From the NCBI GenBank assembly GCA_017548545.1, contig JAFYZW010000156.1, positions 1 to 64,000 of the forward strand: a DNA stretch of 64,000 nt, read 5' to 3'. Both the position numbers and the translations under genes were made by a program. Positions 44,233-52,323 of this stretch are shown here, piece after piece; position 1 is the first letter of the stretch, and every line of letters begins with the position of its first letter. The notes beneath the pieces are model-generated. The model ran no database searches and was not told the origin of the DNA. It was given only the letters and a program-made list of their open reading frames with translations. The DNA is from Bacteroidales bacterium. GTDB taxonomy: Bacteria > Bacteroidota > Bacteroidia > Bacteroidales > UBA3663.

Positions 44233-44865
44233 ATGGCAAATGAAAAGAAACCCGGTGTTTTCACCGGACCGCTCTGGACCAATAACCCCGTGGTTGTCCA
44301 GGTGCTTGGTATCTGCTCGGCCCTTGCGGTTACTACGCAGATGAAGCCCGCACTCGTCATGGGTATCTCCCTGACCTGTGTGCTCGCTTTCGCCAACGTG
44401 ATCATTTCTGTGCTCCGCAACACCATACCCAACCGAATCCGTATCATCGTTCAGTTGGTAGTCGTTGCCGCCCTTGTTATTATCGTCAACCAGATTCTGA
44501 AAGCCTACGTCTATGATGTCAGCAAGGCCCTCTCTGTATATGTTGGTCTGATTATCACCAACTGTATTCTGATGGGTCGTCTTGAGGCGTTTGCCCTCGG
44601 CAACAAGCCCTTCCCTGCCCTCCTCGACGGTCTCGGCAATGGTATCGGCTATGCCCTCATCCTGTTCATCACCGCCACCCTGCGCGAGCTCTTCGGCAGC
44701 GGCACACTCTTTGGCTACGACGTGCTTGCACGTTTCGTCAACGAGGCAGGATACGACGGCTATCAGAACTGCGGCTTCTTCACGATGCCCGCAGCAGCCC
44801 TCATCATCATCGGCTGCATCATCTGGTATCAGCGTGCTAAGAACCCTGATCTTCAGGACAAGTAA
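44233..44865 (+). CDS. nqrD: Na+-NQR subunit D
   Basis: The start is at MANEKKPGVFTGPLW, giving 210 residues with about six membrane segments. Conserved parts are NNPVVVQVLGICSALAVT and GRLEAFALGNKPFPALLDG. With NqrE it forms the inverted-repeat membrane pair holding an iron centre. The gene follows an A/T-rich repeat leader. Confidence 0.95.
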   Translation: MANEKKPGVFTGPLWTNNPVVVQVLGICSALAVTTQMKPALVMGISLTCVLAFANVIISVLRNTIPNRIRIIVQLVVVAALVIIVNQILKAYVYDVSKALSVYVGLIITNCILMGRLEAFALGNKPFPALLDGLGNGIGYALILFITATLRELFGSGTLFGYDVLARFVNEAGYDGYQNCGFFTMPAAALIIIGCIIWYQRAKNPDLQDK

Positions 44866-44886
44866 TACCCTTAAAACAACTGCAAA

Positions 44887-45486
44887 ATGGAATATCTAAA
44901 TCTATTCATCAAGTCAATCTTCATTGACAACATGATCTTTGCACTGTTCCTGGGTATGTGTTCTTACCTGGCAGTGTCGAAGACTGTGAAGACGTCGGTA
45001 GGTCTTGGCTGTGCAGTAACCTTCGTGTTGCTCATCACCCTTCCTATCAACTACTTGCTCGACAAGTACGTGCTTCAGCCCAATGCGCTCGTCGAAGGCG
45101 TTGACCTCAGCTACCTGAGCTTCATCATCTTCATCGCCAACATCGCCGCTATCGTACAGATTGTCGAGATGGTGGTCGAGAAGTTCTTCCCGGCGCTCTA
45201 TGGCTCCCTCGGTATCTTCCTCCCGCTCATCGCCGTGAACTGCGCCATCCTCGGTGGCTCACTCTTCATGCAGCAGAAGGAGTTCGAGAACGTAGGCTAC
45301 GCCATCACTTACGCCCTTGGCGACGGTATCGGGTGGCTCTTCGCCATCGCATGTATCGCAGCCATCCGTGAGAAGCTGTCCTACAGCAACATTCCCGCTC
45401 CTCTGAAGGGCCTCGGCATCACGTTCATCGTGACCGGTCTGATGGCCATCGCCTTCATGAGCTTCTCTGGTATTCAACTTGGTTAA
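44887..45486 (+). CDS. nqrE: Na+-NQR subunit E
   Basis: The protein has 199 residues with six membrane segments. Typical blocks are [21 protein letters not shown] (read as [12 protein letters not shown] and CSYLAVSK) and [15 protein letters not shown]. It is homologous to NqrD with opposite topology. It is spaced 21 nt from nqrD and 18 nt from nqrF. Confidence 0.95.
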   Translation: MEYLNLFIKSIFIDNMIFALFLGMCSYLAVSKTVKTSVGLGCAVTFVLLITLPINYLLDKYVLQPNALVEGVDLSYLSFIIFIANIAAIVQIVEMVVEKFFPALYGSLGIFLPLIAVNCAILGGSLFMQQKEFENVGYAITYALGDGIGWLFAIACIAAIREKLSYSNIPAPLKGLGITFIVTGLMAIAFMSFSGIQLG

Positions 45487-45504
45487 AAGAAAGGAGACTG
45501 CAAT

Positions 45505-46794
45505 ATGTTGACAACTTATATTTATGCAATAGTAGTATTCCTCATTGTAATACTCTTACTCGTAGCGCTCCTGCTCTTTGTCAAGGCCAAGCTCGTTCCG
45601 TCGGGCAACATCAGCATCGACGTCAATGGCAAGAAGACCATCGAAGCCGGCATTGGCACCACAGCCCTTGCAGCCCTGCAGCAGGGTGGCATCTTCCTGT
45701 CATCCGCTTGTGGTGGTGGCGGCAAGTGCGGCCAGTGCAAGTGTATCATCGAATCGGGTGCCGGCAATATCCTGCCCACCGAGGTAGGTTTCTTCACCCG
45801 CAAGGAGATCAAGAAGAACTATCGTCTGGCCTGCCAGTCGAAGATCAAGGAGAACGCCAAGATCGTCGTTCCCGACGACGTATTCGGCGTAAAGGAATGG
45901 GAATGCACCGTGATTGGCAACAAGAACGTGGCAACCTTCATCAAGGAGTACAAGGTGGCTCTGCCTCCTGGAGAGCACATGAACTTCGAACCCGGTTCCT
46001 ATGCACAGATCAAGATCCCGACATTCGAGATCGACTACAAGGACTTCGACCGCGACCTTATCGGCGAGACCTATCTGCCCGCATGGGAGAACTTCCACAT
46101 GTTCGAACTGCATTGCTCCAACACCGAGCCTACTGTTCGTGCATACTCGATGGCCAACTATCCCGACGAGGGCGATATCATCACGCTCAACGTACGTATC
46201 GCTACCCCACCGTTCAAGCCGCGTGAGCAGCAGGTTAAGGGCGCCAACAACTTCATGCCCGTCAACCCGGGTATCGCTTCGACCTACATCTTCAACCTCC
46301 GTCCAGGCGACAAGGTTATCATGTCAGGTCCTTACGGCGAGTTCCGCCCACAGTACGGCACAGGTCGCGAAATGATTTGGGTAGGTGGTGGTGCCGGTAT
46401 GGCTCCTCTCCGTGCACAGATCATGCACATGCTCAAAGGCAACGGCGTGAAGGACGAAGATCGCAAGCGCCCAATGCACTACTTCTATGGTGCACGCGCT
46501 TTGGAGGAGATTCCATTCCTCGACGACTTCCTCCAGCTCCAGAAGGACTTCCCCAACTTCCACTTCCATCTTGCCCTCGACCGTCCCGATCCGAAGGCCG
46601 ATGCAGCTGGAATTGCCTACACACCAGGCTTCGTAGCACCCGTGATGGGCGACACCTATCTGAAGGCTCACGAAGCTCCAGAAGATTGCGAATACTATCT
46701 TTGCGGACCTCCAATGATGGCAAAGACCGTCCTTGACCTCCTCCACTCTCTCGGAGTTGAGGATGACATGATCCGCTTCGATAACTTCGGTTAA
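45505..46794 (+). CDS. nqrF: Na+-NQR subunit F, NADH dehydrogenase subunit
   Basis: The protein has 429 residues. One N-terminal membrane helix is followed by a plant-type [2Fe-2S] ferredoxin domain (SACGGGGKCGQCKC and later LACQSK), an FAD domain (RAYSMANYP) and an NADH-binding domain (GGGAGMAPLRA, YYLCGPPMM). It accepts hydride from NADH and passes electrons into the complex. It is the last gene of the operon, followed by a bidirectional terminator. Confidence 0.96.
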   Translation: MLTTYIYAIVVFLIVILLLVALLLFVKAKLVPSGNISIDVNGKKTIEAGIGTTALAALQQGGIFLSSACGGGGKCGQCKCIIESGAGNILPTEVGFFTRKEIKKNYRLACQSKIKENAKIVVPDDVFGVKEWECTVIGNKNVATFIKEYKVALPPGEHMNFEPGSYAQIKIPTFEIDYKDFDRDLIGETYLPAWENFHMFELHCSNTEPTVRAYSMANYPDEGDIITLNVRIATPPFKPREQQVKGANNFMPVNPGIASTYIFNLRPGDKVIMSGPYGEFRPQYGTGREMIWVGGGAGMAPLRAQIMHMLKGNGVKDEDRKRPMHYFYGARALEEIPFLDDFLQLQKDFPNFHFHLALDRPDPKADAAGIAYTPGFVAPVMGDTYLKAHEAPEDCEYYLCGPPMMAKTVLDLLHSLGVEDDMIRFDNFG

Positions 46795-46816
46795 TCAGAT
46801 TAATTCTTTAAAATTT

Positions 46817-46848
46817 AACTCCCCGCCAGTTTATTCTGACGGGGAGTT
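46817..46848. terminator. Bidirectional terminator between nqrF and the GH9 gene
   Basis: AACTCCCCG and its complement plus an inner CAG/CTG give a stem of about 13 bp with a 6-nt loop. On the minus strand the one mismatch becomes a G-U pair. It lies between two convergent operons. Confidence 0.85.
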
Positions 46849-46871
46849 ATTTCAAATGAAATAGCCAAGGG

Positions 46872-49388
46872 TTAATGGTTAGCTGCCAACACGAGGAACA
46901 TGTAGTGTGAGGAACCGCCACCAAGCACGTACTCGGTCTGTTGCCAGAGGAAGGGGAACTCGAGCAATTCTGGGAAGTCGGGACGAATGAGGGCGGTACC
47001 CGAAACCACACCACCGGGGATGTAGCTCCAATCGGCACGGTTCAGTCCGTAGGCAACGGTGGCTGAACGAGCACCGACACCGGAGGCAAACGATGCGTTG
47101 TTGCTGCCCGGGTGACAGCCGAGGACGAAGTTCAGGGCATCATAGACAGGGTCTTTGGAGAAGATCTCGGGATAGGCATCTACGAGGAAGTAATACTGGA
47201 AGCCAAAGCGCTGGATGTCCCAACCTGCTCCCCAGATGCTTGGGCGATAAGGTACACCGTAGGGTGTCTCGGCCGACTGTTTGTCGAGCTGTAACTTATA
47301 TGCGGCAAGGGCTTCACGGTAAGCTTTCACGAAGGCCTTCGATTGCTTGTCTTTCCTGGTCTCAAGTCGTTTGGCTACACGGGCAGTGTACCATCCTGAG
47401 AAGCCGACTCCTCTGGTAATCATCTCCTGATTAGCGAAGATGAAGTCGAGATACTCCTTCTCACCCGTCGTCAGATATAGTTCGACGGCAGCCTGAAGCT
47501 TCATGCCGGCCATACGCCCATCAAGGTTCGTCTGGTTAAAAAGCGTCCTGGCAATATCAAGACACTCCTCCCCCAACTCATCGTTAAAACCACGGAGCAC
47601 ACGGGACGCACCAGCCAGCTCAGCAGCGGTGGAGATGGCACGCATGGGGTTGTCCTCAGTGAAGATCCAACGATCGTCGGCATTGCCGATTATACCATCA
47701 GTCATGGCTGCAGCGTCACCCAACATGGCATACTGACGCAAGGAATTGCAAATGATGCCTCGATAGAGACGACCCAATGCCTGATAGGAACGCACCACGG
47801 TGAGCGCACCGTTCTCGACCTGCTGCAGGATATCGTTCTTGCCGTCGGGTTCGTGTATCTCGACGCGATGGTGCTCCTGGTCGATGGAAGTCACATCGAT
47901 TTCGGGATGGAAAAGCTCGTAGGCCAAAGCAAGGATATAGGCTTCGCCAGCCTGCGATTCGACACGAAGGTCGAAGTCGCCGGCATCGTGCCAACCTCCG
48001 ATATTTACCCCAGGCACAATCTCGCCTTCCTTATATTTCGAGAGTCCGGGCATCTGGTTATACCCATCGATATGGTTACCAACATGAGCCATTAGCGCAT
48101 CATCGAGGTGGCAGGCATCGTGCCAGATGCGATACTTCTCGGCCACGCGCATGTGACACATCTGCACAGGTAGGAAATATTCGATGACGGGTTGCCATAC
48201 ACCACGGTCGTAAACGTCGTCGGCAATACGGAAGACGCTAGAAAAAGACGTTCCGTAACGAATCTGATAGAGACCGGGCTCGGTGAAGTCGCTGAAGTCG
48301 GCGATGAGATATCGGTAGCGCAGGAAATTGCCCCAAATGGTTGGTTTGATAGAGCGAACCACTTCCTTCCCATTCGCGTCGATGCGCACAAGCTGTGCTT
48401 CGTAGAAATCCTTGCTGCGCGGATCGGTTTCGATAACCACGCGTTTGGGCTGTTGTGGCAGGTAACCCACTTGTGAGGTCTGGATAACGGGACGATACTG
48501 CCAAAGCTGATCGACATGAGGCGTGATGAGCCAACGTACAGCGCCTTTGGTGGCACCTGGAGCAATCTCGCTGCGAAGCACGAACCAGCCGTTGTTGTGG
48601 TTCATGCGTCCGTCGTAGAGCTTGAGGTCACCGGTGAGCGATTCGACGGTCAGCATCTGAGAAGGATCGTCGGGACGTGAGGTGAACTTGCGACCCACAG
48701 CGTAGGGTTCGGCAATGATGTCGTCGGCACGTAGCGGGCTGTAGCCCTCACCGTCGAGCTGCATCAGGTCGGTCAGTTGTCCGCGCCCAGCGTAGAAGTC
48801 GCCGTCGTGGCCACGGTTGGTGGAAAGCTGGAGCAATGGAGCATTGGGCTGCTGTGGATAGATGCCCGTCTGCTGATCCATCATCCACGGTTTGCCGAAC
48901 AACAATCCCGGGAAGAACTCGAGGTTGAAGCCGACCTTGCCGAGCAGGAAGTCGGGCACGGGTGTGTCGAGATCGACAGTAACAAGGATGCTTTTGTCCT
49001 GAGGCTCGACGTTGACTGTATAGGTCACGTTCCAGTTGGGATAAACCATAGGGTTGAATCCCGTCAGATGACGCGAGGAATCGGGGTAACAAAGCGTCGT
49101 GGTGATACGACCATCAGCAACCTTGCGGTCGAGCTGCTTGGGCACGGGTTGCCACTGTCCAGGCGTGGCTTCCAGACGAATGTCGCCATTGGTGGCGATA
49201 CGCTGTCCATTCATGATGACGCACACACCACCCTGATGGCCCTCAGGATAAAAGTCGCTGAAGGCCATCACGTCGGTACCACCGGCGTTGAAGTATCCGT
49301 TGTCGTTCAGCTGGAAGGTCTGAGCAGTGACGGCCTGCACCAATAATATAGTACAGGCTATCACGAAATGCATTCTGAAATATTTCAT
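46872..49388 (-). CDS. Glycoside hydrolase family 9 (cellulase-type), secreted
   Basis: The protein has 838 residues. A signal peptide (ending AVTAQ) is followed by a beta-rich N-terminal region of about 300 residues and a CelD-type Ig-like domain (IQTSQVGYLPQQPKRVVIET). A GH9 catalytic (alpha/alpha)6 domain then has the Asp motif GGWHDAGDFDLR and the C-terminal GCHPGSNNASFASGVGARS. The likely general acid is Glu in QQTEYVLGGG near the end. GH9 enzymes cut beta-1,4-glucans, and some act on xyloglucan or short oligosaccharides. It is the last gene of a minus-strand operon with GH5, GH13 and a TIM-barrel-like protein. Confidence 0.85.
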   Translation of the reverse strand: MKYFRMHFVIACTILLVQAVTAQTFQLNDNGYFNAGGTDVMAFSDFYPEGHQGGVCVIMNGQRIATNGDIRLEATPGQWQPVPKQLDRKVADGRITTTLCYPDSSRHLTGFNPMVYPNWNVTYTVNVEPQDKSILVTVDLDTPVPDFLLGKVGFNLEFFPGLLFGKPWMMDQQTGIYPQQPNAPLLQLSTNRGHDGDFYAGRGQLTDLMQLDGEGYSPLRADDIIAEPYAVGRKFTSRPDDPSQMLTVESLTGDLKLYDGRMNHNNGWFVLRSEIAPGATKGAVRWLITPHVDQLWQYRPVIQTSQVGYLPQQPKRVVIETDPRSKDFYEAQLVRIDANGKEVVRSIKPTIWGNFLRYRYLIADFSDFTEPGLYQIRYGTSFSSVFRIADDVYDRGVWQPVIEYFLPVQMCHMRVAEKYRIWHDACHLDDALMAHVGNHIDGYNQMPGLSKYKEGEIVPGVNIGGWHDAGDFDLRVESQAGEAYILALAYELFHPEIDVTSIDQEHHRVEIHEPDGKNDILQQVENGALTVVRSYQALGRLYRGIICNSLRQYAMLGDAAAMTDGIIGNADDRWIFTEDNPMRAISTAAELAGASRVLRGFNDELGEECLDIARTLFNQTNLDGRMAGMKLQAAVELYLTTGEKEYLDFIFANQEMITRGVGFSGWYTARVAKRLETRKDKQSKAFVKAYREALAAYKLQLDKQSAETPYGVPYRPSIWGAGWDIQRFGFQYYFLVDAYPEIFSKDPVYDALNFVLGCHPGSNNASFASGVGARSATVAYGLNRADWSYIPGGVVSGTALIRPDFPELLEFPFLWQQTEYVLGGGSSHYMFLVLAANH

Positions 49389-49421
49389 CGTGTGATAAAT
49401 TAATAAAGGTATGATCTATTA

Positions 49422-50555
49422 TTAGTAATCGGCCATCAAGATATCCACCAGACCTTTATCCTTGAAGGCGTGCTTCTGCTGATCCCAGAAGCCGAAGTCG
49501 GCATCATAGCACCAGGTGGTCCAGGCGATATTGTTCTCCGTGAACACTTTCATCATGTCCTTGGTCCAAGCGTAAGCGAGGTCACGCTCAACAGGTTCAT
49601 AGACACCCCATTCACCGCAGAAGAGTTGGAGGTCGTACTTCTTGGCGGCTGCAATGGCATCGGCAAAGTCGGCACGAATCTTGTCGATGTTCCACTCCTG
49701 GGTGAGATATTGCTCAAGATCGGGCTTGATGGCTTCGGGAGCAGCATCGAAATCCTCCTTCGTAATCATGATGCCTGGATATGTGATCTTGCCCTTATAC
49801 TGTCCAAGAGGAGTCCACCAGGCTCCACGGTGCGTGAGGATCATGGGGTTGTAGTAGTGGAACGACAGAATGATGTTCTTGTCACCCTCGGGAACCTTGA
49901 GGTACTTCATGGTCTCATAGCCCTGCCAACGGTTGCTGCCGATGACCAGTGTGCGCTGAGGCTCACGTTCGCGCAGTGCCTTGTGAACCTTGGCAACCAA
50001 GGCGTTCCACTGCTCATGATCGTCGGCCACGGGCTCGTTCATGAACTCGTAGGCAACGGAGTCGTTGCTATAGCCCTTGAGCACGTCGGACAGCTGGTAC
50101 CAGAGATTGATAAGACCCTGCTGAGCCTCCTCGGAGGTGAAGAGCGTATTCGCATTCTTATCATTTTCGTTCACGGCATTGAAGTAATGCGAGCGGATGA
50201 TATGGAGATCGACGATGGTGCGCAGGTGATGCTTCTCAGCCCAGTTGATGGCGTTGATCATCAACTCCCAAGCTTCGGGCAGCTTGTTGCCGTCCTCGTC
50301 CCAGAACTGTACCTCGTCGATGGGCAGGCGCACGAAGTCGAAGCCCAGCGAATCGAGACGTGCAAAGTCGTCCTCCTGGATGTGGAGCCTGCGGGCTTCG
50401 CCACGCTCTTCGCTTTGCGAGAGCCAGTGGCTCACGTTGGTGCCACGACAGATCTTGAAGTCGTTAACTACGTCGGTTGTCACACTCTTGTTGGTGCAGG
50501 CGGTCATAGCCAGCAACGTGGTGGCAATAAATGCCATGGAAATGGTCTTTTTCAT
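49422..50555 (-). CDS. Glycoside hydrolase family 5 endoglucanase-type lipoprotein
   Basis: The protein has 377 residues. The signal peptide ends in the lipobox LAMTAC, so it is lipid-anchored. The GH5 barrel shows RGTNVSHWL near the start, the acid/base Glu in YEFMNEPVAD and the nucleophile Glu in FCGEWGVYEP. It should hydrolyse beta-1,4-glucan or a related beta-glycan. It lies 8 nt after the GH13 gene and 33 nt before the GH9 gene. Confidence 0.9.
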   Translation of the reverse strand: MKKTISMAFIATTLLAMTACTNKSVTTDVVNDFKICRGTNVSHWLSQSEERGEARRLHIQEDDFARLDSLGFDFVRLPIDEVQFWDEDGNKLPEAWELMINAINWAEKHHLRTIVDLHIIRSHYFNAVNENDKNANTLFTSEEAQQGLINLWYQLSDVLKGYSNDSVAYEFMNEPVADDHEQWNALVAKVHKALREREPQRTLVIGSNRWQGYETMKYLKVPEGDKNIILSFHYYNPMILTHRGAWWTPLGQYKGKITYPGIMITKEDFDAAPEAIKPDLEQYLTQEWNIDKIRADFADAIAAAKKYDLQLFCGEWGVYEPVERDLAYAWTKDMMKVFTENNIAWTTWCYDADFGFWDQQKHAFKDKGLVDILMADY

Positions 50556-50563
50556 TTTAGATA

Positions 50564-52309
50564 TTATTTTAGTTTAATGATTGCGTAGGAAGTGGCAGGC
50601 ATGTGGATGGTCACATCGCCGGTCTTCTTGTTGTGGGCGATGGGGATCTTGTCGCCAGCGAGGAGATTCGTGCGACTGAACTTTACATCGACCTTGAACG
50701 TAGCATCGGAGGCCTCTGCCCTGGGATTGAGCATCACCAGCACCACGTCTTTTCCCGCAGCGCGTGCATAAACGAAAGGATAAACCGATGGAGCCTCCTG
50801 ATTGGGATAGATGGGCACGAACTCGGCATAATTGGCCAGGGCGGGCTCGCTGTGGTGAAGGGCAATGAGGCGACGTGTCCTGTTGAGCAGCGACTGAGGG
50901 TCATTCTCCTGCGCTGCCACGTTGGGAGCATCGGGCGAAGGATCGACAGGCAGATAGAGCTTTTCGGCATCGGCTGACGAGAAACCGAGGTTCTTGCCGC
51001 TGCTCCATTGCATGGGTGTACGAGCGCCATTGCGCGGCTGGTAGGCACCTTCGACCTGCGGCCAGTTGTTGGGCAGTTGCTTCATGCCGATTTCGTTGCC
51101 ATAATAGAGAAAGGGCACGCCGGGCATGGTGAAGCCGAAGGCATAGATGATTTCGAGTTCCTTGTCGGTGCGGCGATTGCCCAGGCGGGCATTGTCGTGA
51201 TTGCCCAAGGGCAGACTGATATATCCCTTGCCGATGGTCTTGCTGTACTGATCCATATAGCTGGCGAGGAAAGCACGGATATCGCCTTTGCCTTCAGCAT
51301 CGAAGTAACTGTGGCCTTCGCTTACGCCGTTAAGGATGCGCCAGCTCTCCTTCTGGAAGAGGTCGTTGTAACCATTGAACCAATGGAAGAAATCGACGTG
51401 GAAGCAGTTGTCGAGCGCATCGGCAGGATAGGACCATTCGGCCACCATGAAGCCCTGCGGGTATTCCTTTTCGAGCAACTGACGAATCTCGCGCCAAAAG
51501 AGCTTGGTGGCGTTCTCGTTGGTATTGAAGAACTGTTCGTTGCCCCTCACCCGCCGTGTCTTGACCAAGGCACCAGCCATGTCGGCACGGAAACCGTCGG
51601 CACCCATATCCATCCAGAAACGCAGAACGTTCTTCAAGTCCTCACGCATGGCCAGAACGTCAGGATGGTCGGTGGGAAGCTGCCACTTCTGTTCGGGGTC
51701 GGGATTGGCGAAGCCGAAATTGAGAGCAGGCTGACACCAGTAGAAGTTGCGCATGAACTGACCGTTGCGCTGGCCATAACCCTTGATGAACTGTCCAGCG
51801 AACTCCCGTGGGGGATCGACCCAGTTGGTCTCGGTCCAGATGTAGTAGTTGGAGTACTTGTTCGGCTCCTGTTTCTGCGAAGCGATGAACCAGGGATGGT
51901 CGATGGCGGTGTAGCTGATGACATAGTCAAAGATGACGTGCATGCCGCGCTTGTGGGCCTCGTCGAAGAGCTGCCTTGCATCCTCGTTGGTGCCGTAGCG
52001 AGGGGCTATGCGGTAATAGTCGCGGATGTCATAGCCGGCATCGTTGAAGGGCGAGTCGAAGAAGGGATTGAACCAGATGGCATCGACACCGAGGCTCTTC
52101 ACATAGTCGAGCTTGCTGATTATGCCCTGCAGGTCACCGATGCCATCGCCATCGGAGTCGCAGAAGGTCTGCGGATAGATCTGATAGAACACGGCATTCC
52201 TGGCCCAATCGGGCACATTGGGAATGTCATATTTTCCAGTGATGGTCTGTGCCGTGGAAGTGATGGACAGCAGGGCGGTGGCAAGGAGGAATATTCTTTT
52301 GAAGTGCAT
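50564..52309 (-). CDS. Glycoside hydrolase family 13 alpha-amylase-type enzyme, secreted, with altered region I
   Basis: The protein has 581 residues with a signal peptide ending STAQ. The barrel has the nucleophile Asp in ADGFRADMAG, the acid/base Glu in FMVAEWSYP and the transition-state Asp in LGNHDNARL. Conserved region I, normally DxVxNH, reads DYVISY, so its Asn and His are replaced by Ser and Tyr. The N-terminus (VFYQIYPQTFCDSDGDGIGDL) resembles alpha-glucosidase/trehalose-synthase-like members. A C-terminal beta domain follows. It lies between GH5 and the TIM-barrel-like gene with gaps of 8 and 14 nt. Confidence 0.88.
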   Translation of the reverse strand: MHFKRIFLLATALLSITSTAQTITGKYDIPNVPDWARNAVFYQIYPQTFCDSDGDGIGDLQGIISKLDYVKSLGVDAIWFNPFFDSPFNDAGYDIRDYYRIAPRYGTNEDARQLFDEAHKRGMHVIFDYVISYTAIDHPWFIASQKQEPNKYSNYYIWTETNWVDPPREFAGQFIKGYGQRNGQFMRNFYWCQPALNFGFANPDPEQKWQLPTDHPDVLAMREDLKNVLRFWMDMGADGFRADMAGALVKTRRVRGNEQFFNTNENATKLFWREIRQLLEKEYPQGFMVAEWSYPADALDNCFHVDFFHWFNGYNDLFQKESWRILNGVSEGHSYFDAEGKGDIRAFLASYMDQYSKTIGKGYISLPLGNHDNARLGNRRTDKELEIIYAFGFTMPGVPFLYYGNEIGMKQLPNNWPQVEGAYQPRNGARTPMQWSSGKNLGFSSADAEKLYLPVDPSPDAPNVAAQENDPQSLLNRTRRLIALHHSEPALANYAEFVPIYPNQEAPSVYPFVYARAAGKDVVLVMLNPRAEASDATFKVDVKFSRTNLLAGDKIPIAHNKKTGDVTIHMPATSYAIIKLK

Positions 52310-52323
52310 ACTGATGTCAGGTA

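Noticed and set aside
49470-50588. Plus-strand frame of 372 codons opposite the GH5 gene
   Set aside because: The GH5 motifs and lipobox are on the minus strand. This is an antisense shadow.
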